A stretch of DNA of 9,204 nt from Propionibacteriaceae bacterium. GTDB taxonomy: Bacteria; Actinomycetota; Actinomycetes; Propionibacteriales; Propionibacteriaceae. The notes under the pieces were generated by a model. That model saw only the letters and a program-made list of their open reading frames with translations. It was not told where the DNA came from and made no database searches. The position numbers and the translations under genes were made by a program. Shown piece after piece: positions 6,201-9,204 of this stretch. The stretch lies in assembly GCA_030450535.1 (NCBI GenBank), contig JAKDIK010000084.1, positions 1 to 9,204 on the forward strand, written 5' to 3'. Position 1 is the stretch's first letter. Every line of letters starts with the position of its first letter.

Positions 6201-6883
6201 GACGACCTCCGATGCTGCCCCAGCGCGATCCCCGCTGACACGACCGCAGCGAGCACGACAGGGATGCCCGGCGGCACGAACGGTACGGCCAGGAGAGTCA
6301 CGAAGGCCGCGGCGACGGCCACGGCGACGGGATCGCGGGCGCGCAGCCGCGGCCACAGCAGGCCGAGAAACGCCGCGACCGCAGCCCCGTCGAGCCCCCA
6401 GGCCCGAGGGTCGCCGAGCGCCTCGCCGGCCAGCGCCCCGACCAGGGTGAACGCGTTCCACAGCACCCACACCCCGAGGCCGGCCGTCCAAAAGCCACGC
6501 CGCTGCTCGTCGGTATCGTCCTGGGCGGACGCCGTGGCCATCGACTCGTCGATCGTCACGAGGGCCTGCATCGGGCGCAGCCACCGCGGCGGCCGCAACT
6601 GGGCATTGAGCTGCACGGCGTACACGGCGTTGCGGACGCCGAGCAGCGAAGCGGCCGTGACCGCGGCGGGCAGCGTCCCTCCCCCACCGAGCACGCCGAT
6701 GAACGCGAACTGCGAACCGCCCGTGAACATCAGCGCGCTGAGCGCACACGCCTGCAGCACGGTCAGTCCGGACGCCACCGCCAACGCCCCGAACGAGATG
6801 CCGTACAGTCCCACGGCGATCGAAATCGAGAGCCCCATGCGGACCGCCGGCGTCATTACGGACGCGGTGGGCGGGGTGGACAC
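6197..6883 (-). CDS. azlC: AzlC family branched-chain amino-acid permease (large subunit)
   Basis: 228 residues from GTG 6883, close to the family's usual 220-250. The hallmark region is VGLYGISFGALAVASGL (about 24-40) followed by MFTGGSQFAFIGVL (about 52-65), then GVRNAVYA and VTIDESMA. Five to six membrane helices are apparent. With AzlD it forms a secondary exporter for branched-chain amino acids (family knowledge); some members move other small substrates. The start is uncertain: no Shine-Dalgarno precedes any candidate, but GTG 6883 lies 6 nt after a TANNNT hexamer, which fits a leaderless start. ATG 6856 (MTPAVRMG) is the main alternative. An open frame extends to 6979, but the extra residues overlap the divergent lipoprotein gene and look non-coding. 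The 62-bp intergenic region is shared with that gene. Confidence 0.88.
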   Translation of the reverse strand: MSTPPTASVMTPAVRMGLSISIAVGLYGISFGALAVASGLTVLQACALSALMFTGGSQFAFIGVLGGGGTLPAAVTAASLLGVRNAVYAVQLNAQLRPPRWLRPMQALVTIDESMATASAQDDTDEQRRGFWTAGLGVWVLWNAFTLVGALAGEALGDPRAWGLDGAAVAAFLGLLWPRLRARDPVAVAVAAAFVTLLAVPFVPPGIPVVLAAVVSAGIALGQHRRSS

Positions 6884-6895
6884 CAGTGCAGGGTA
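6884..6895 (-). promoter_or_regulatory. Possible leaderless promoter -10 (TACCCT) for azlCD
   Basis: On the minus strand, TACCCT at 6895-6890 is followed by 6 nt and the GTG at 6883. This spacing would start the transcript at the first base of the start codon and explains the missing Shine-Dalgarno. No -35 match is clear; the -35 region would overlap the -10 of the divergent lipoprotein gene. Confidence 0.4.
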
Positions 6896-6904
6896 GCGGA
6901 GAAG

Positions 6905-6910
6905 TACGCT
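6905..6910 (+). promoter_or_regulatory. Possible -10 element (TACGCT) of the lipoprotein gene
   Basis: TACGCT at 6905-6910 fits TANNNT and would put the transcript start near 6917, giving a leader of about 29 nt with a good ribosome binding site. No -35 match is seen. It lies where the azlC promoter's -35 region should be. Confidence 0.35.
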
Positions 6911-6933
6911 GGGGACGCCCTGCGAACCAGCCC

Positions 6934-6939
6934 GAGGAG
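6934..6939 (+). promoter_or_regulatory. Shine-Dalgarno (GAGGAG) deciding the lipoprotein start
   Basis: GAGGAG ends 6 nt before ATG 6946, fixing the start there. The in-frame TTG at 6886 has no such site and would put a charged, non-signal sequence before the lipoprotein signal peptide. Confidence 0.75.
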
Positions 6940-6945
6940 CCCCCG

Positions 6946-8664
6946 ATGACCCAGCCCCGCCGTCGCCTCGCCGCGGCAAGCATCGTCAGCGTGCTCGTCG
7001 GCCTCTCGGCGTGTTCGACCGACGTCGTGGTGCAGACCGGCGAACGCCCGCACCGACCTGACGCGTCGGTGTCGCGGGCCGTGGATCCGCAGACCGGCCC
7101 CATCTCGCTGACGTCGCTGCCCGGGTACACCCCGCCCACGGTGGCGGGGGCCGTCCACGAGCGGCCGATGGCCGACGGCAGCGGAACGGTGCAGTGGGAA
7201 GTGGTGGACGAGGCGGGCCAGCCGATCACCGACTACGCCCCCACCGAGCAGGTGGCGTTCGGGGATCCGGCGAACTACGCAGGGATTCCCGGGGTGCTGA
7301 CCTTCCGCGGCAACAACTGGCGCACCGGTGGAACGTACGGCACGGCGTCCATCACCGAACGCCGCTTCGAAAAGGTGTGGGAGGCCCAGATCGGCACGAT
7401 CCGCGGGGAGGGATCGTACTGGCCGGGTGCGGGGTGGACGGGGCAGCCGCTGCTCGTGCAGTGGCCGCGTGAGACGAAGGTCGCCATGGGGCTGGATGCG
7501 AAGTTCGTCGACGACGACAGCTTCGTCGAGGTCATCTATCCGGTGTTCGAGGGCAAGATCCACCGATTCGATCTGGCGACGGGCGAGCCGACGAAGCCGC
7601 CGATCGAGGTGGGCTGGGGGTTCAAGGGCACGGCGTCGGTGGATCCGCGGGGCTATCCGCTGCTGTATGCCGGCCAGGGGTTGAACGACACCAACGGCAC
7701 GATTGGGCCGTGGCGCTGGCGCGTGTTCGATCTCATCCAGAACACCGAGGTCTGGCACCTTCAGGGGCTCGATCCGGTGGCGCATCGCGCGGACTGGGGT
7801 GCTTTTGATTCGTCGGTCCTCATCAATGCGGCCACCGACACCGCCATCGAGCCGGGCGAGAACGGGCTCATCTACAAGATCAAGCTCAATTCCCGCTACG
7901 ACGCGGCGGCAGCGACGGTGTCGATTGACCCGGAGGTCACGCGCCTGCGGTATGCGGCGACGACGAACGAGAAGTTCGGCATCGAGAACTCGGCGGTGGC
8001 CTACCGCAACCTGATGTTCGCCGCCGACAACGACGGCAACGTGTTCTGCTGGGACGCCACGACGCTCGAGATCGTCTGGATGATCGACGCCCAGGACGAC
8101 ACGGACGCCTCGTTGGTGCTCGATGAGGAGGTCGACGGCGGCGTCTTCGTCTACACCGGAAATGAGGTCGACAACCGCGGGCAGACCGGCGGCGAGCGGA
8201 TCACGAACGTCCGCAAGATCGATGCGTTCACCGGCGAGATCGTCTGGCAGTACGACATTCCGGCCTATTACGAGGCGATCAACGGCGGCCTGATGGGCTC
8301 GCCCATGATGGGTTCCGGCCCGACGGCCGACCTGGTGTTCTTCAACCTCGCCCGGACGACCGCGCCCCGCGAGGGCACGCTGGTGGCGCTCGACAAGGCG
8401 ACCGGCGATGTGGTGTGGCGTCGCCACCTGTCGGACTACTCGTGGAGCTCACCCGTGCTGGTGACCGCGGACGACGGCCAGCAGTACGGGGTCCTGCCGG
8501 ATTCCGGCGGCACGCTGCACCTGTTCGATCCGCACACCGGCGAAGACCTGACCACCATGCAGGTCACGGGCGGGCTCAACATCGAGTCGACGCCCAGCGT
8601 GTTCGGCAACACGATGGTGTTCGCGGGCTACGACGCCAAGGTGCACGCGATCCGGATCCGCTGA
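6946..8664 (+). CDS. Lipoprotein with PQQ-like (WD40-like) beta-propeller repeats
   Basis: 572 residues. The N-terminus has basic residues (RRR at 5-7), a hydrophobic stretch at 8-19 and a lipobox LSAC with Cys23 as the lipidated residue, so the protein should be anchored on the outer face of the membrane. A linker of about 90 residues leads to GVLTFRGNNWRTGGTYG near 115, typical of the first blade in secreted PQQ-like propeller proteins. Further blades show the repeat pattern: GLIYKIKL, GNVFCWDATTLEIVWMID, RKIDAFTGEIVWQYD, GTLVALDKATGDVVWRRHL, GTLHLFDPHTGEDL and finally VFAGYDAKVHAIRI. The D-x-x-T-G-E/D-x-x-W core marks the PQQ-like fold. I see no cytochrome c CxxCH motif or obvious quinoprotein dehydrogenase active site, so a binding, scaffold or structural role is more likely than PQQ catalysis. 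It is divergent from azlC. Function is otherwise unknown. Confidence 0.85.
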   Translation: MTQPRRRLAAASIVSVLVGLSACSTDVVVQTGERPHRPDASVSRAVDPQTGPISLTSLPGYTPPTVAGAVHERPMADGSGTVQWEVVDEAGQPITDYAPTEQVAFGDPANYAGIPGVLTFRGNNWRTGGTYGTASITERRFEKVWEAQIGTIRGEGSYWPGAGWTGQPLLVQWPRETKVAMGLDAKFVDDDSFVEVIYPVFEGKIHRFDLATGEPTKPPIEVGWGFKGTASVDPRGYPLLYAGQGLNDTNGTIGPWRWRVFDLIQNTEVWHLQGLDPVAHRADWGAFDSSVLINAATDTAIEPGENGLIYKIKLNSRYDAAAATVSIDPEVTRLRYAATTNEKFGIENSAVAYRNLMFAADNDGNVFCWDATTLEIVWMIDAQDDTDASLVLDEEVDGGVFVYTGNEVDNRGQTGGERITNVRKIDAFTGEIVWQYDIPAYYEAINGGLMGSPMMGSGPTADLVFFNLARTTAPREGTLVALDKATGDVVWRRHLSDYSWSSPVLVTADDGQQYGVLPDSGGTLHLFDPHTGEDLTTMQVTGGLNIESTPSVFGNTMVFAGYDAKVHAIRIR

Positions 8665-8684
8665 GGCGGCTGGTCGCGACGGAT

Positions 8685-9152
8685 TCAGCCCCGGCCGAGC
8701 ACCCCCGCGATCAGCGCCAGCGAGGTCGCACCGGGGTCCGGTGTCCCGACGCTCTTCTCCCCCAGCGGACGCGCGCGGCCGACCTTGGCGACGATGCCGC
8801 TCGTGCTCGTCGCGCCCTCCTCGGCGGCGGCGACCGCGGCCGACCAGGCCTCGCCCGGGGGCTGGTCGGCATCCAGCTGCTCACCCAGGGTGGCGACGAG
8901 CGGGGCCAGCGCGTCCACCATCGTCTTGTCGCCCACCTGGGCGCCGCCCAATCGCTGGACAGCCGCCAGCGCGGCTTCGGCCCCCGCGCGCATCGTGGTG
9001 GCGGTGGCGGGCTCCTCGTCGCCGAGCACCCGGCCGACCGCGGTCAGCAGCGCCCCCCACAACGCCCCGGAGGTGCCGCCGGCCCGCTCGGACCAGGCGT
9101 CCCCCGCACCCACCAGTGCGGTGGGCGGGCCCGCGGGCGGGCCCCCCCCCAC
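8685..9152 (-). CDS. Dihydroxyacetone kinase DhaL (DAK2 domain), C-terminal part, 5' end lost
   Basis: The TGA is at 8687-8685, and the reading runs leftward from the damaged right edge for up to 155 residues. Diagnostic DAK2 motifs are AGGTSGALWGAL, GDKTMVDALAP and, near the C-terminus, GRARPLGEKSVGTPDPGATS. DhaL carries the ADP/ATP site that phosphorylates dihydroxyacetone together with DhaK, giving DHAP for glycolysis. The N-terminal Asp cluster (DGDHG) that binds Mg-nucleotide would lie beyond the window. The piece could end a separate DhaL subunit (about 210 aa) or a fused DhaK-DhaL kinase (about 570 aa). The last dozen or so upstream codons (9118-9152) translate to a Gly/Pro string from a homopolymer-rich region and should not be trusted; the codon at 9152 is not a real start. 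It is convergent with the lipoprotein gene, 20 bp apart. Confidence 0.8.
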   Translation of the reverse strand: MGGGPPAGPPTALVGAGDAWSERAGGTSGALWGALLTAVGRVLGDEEPATATTMRAGAEAALAAVQRLGGAQVGDKTMVDALAPLVATLGEQLDADQPPGEAWSAAVAAAEEGATSTSGIVAKVGRARPLGEKSVGTPDPGATSLALIAGVLGRG

Positions 9153-9204
9153 CCCGGGGGGCGGGGCCCCCCCCCCCCCCCCCCCCCCCCAGCCGGGGGC
9201 GGGG
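9118..9204. other. C/G homopolymer-rich terminus, probable low-quality sequence or contig end
   Basis: The last 87 bases consist almost wholly of C and G runs, including an uninterrupted run of 24 C at 9167-9190 and a 9-C run at 9142-9150. The DhaL reading degenerates to Gly/Pro exactly here, although a conserved protein region is expected. A sequencing or assembly artefact is the simplest explanation. The DhaL truncation should not be read as biological. Confidence 0.7.

Noticed and set aside
6856..8427. 523-codon minus-strand open frame opposite the lipoprotein gene
   Set aside because: Shadow frame rich in His, Arg and Asp without recognisable motifs; the plus strand has a lipobox, a strong ribosome binding site and propeller repeats.
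8668..8690. Possible bidirectional terminator (GGCTG/CAGCC with a GTCGCGAC palindrome in the loop) between the lipoprotein and DhaL genes
   Set aside because: Only a 5-bp stem with a 13-nt loop and no U-tract; it overlaps the DhaL stop. Too weak to list as a feature.

Overview
The window is high-GC, densely coded bacterial DNA with actinobacterial traits: strong GC3 bias, a mix of Shine-Dalgarno and apparently leaderless starts, and TANNNT -10 elements. The first gene looks like the C-terminal half of a pyrophosphate-dependent PEP carboxykinase (PEP carboxytransphosphorylase). This enzyme is best known in bacteria from Propionibacterium, where it links PEP and oxaloacetate, so a Propionibacteriaceae-like host is my best guess. 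That is inference from one gene plus base composition.

Layout, left to right: (1) 1-1596 (+), 5'-truncated PPi-PEPCK, followed by a GC-rich hairpin. (2) 1637-3145 (+), a 14-TM DHA2-type MFS transporter with a Ser/Pro-rich tail. Its stop codon lies inside a 74-bp imperfect inverted repeat (3125-3198). (3) 3221-4234 (-), a zinc-dependent medium-chain alcohol dehydrogenase, convergent with the MFS gene. (4) 4335-4502 (+), a 55-codon ORF matching only the N-terminus of MmyB/XRE-type HTH regulators; it is probably the stump of the regulator that once sat divergent to the dehydrogenase. (5) 4505-5854 (+), a type B carboxylesterase with an intact catalytic triad, starting 2 nt after the stump's stop. 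(6) 5889-6883 (-), an azlC-azlD pair with an ATGA overlap, encoding a branched-chain amino-acid exporter. (7) 6946-8664 (+), a lipoprotein with a PQQ-like beta-propeller, divergent from azlC. (8) 8685-9152 (-), the C-terminal part of a DhaL/DAK2 dihydroxyacetone kinase domain, running into a C/G homopolymer-rich terminus that looks like poor sequence or a contig end.

The genes do not form one pathway. PPi-PEPCK and DhaL belong to central C3 metabolism. The MFS pump, dehydrogenase, esterase and AzlCD look like an accessory mix of efflux and small-molecule handling. The features most worth a second look are the decayed regulator with paired 9-mer repeats in the adjacent divergent promoter, the inverted-repeat element that supplies the MFS stop codon, and three starts with the same -10/6-nt/start leaderless geometry. 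I saw no rRNA, tRNA, CRISPR array, transposase or phage gene, and nothing I would call a new multi-gene system.
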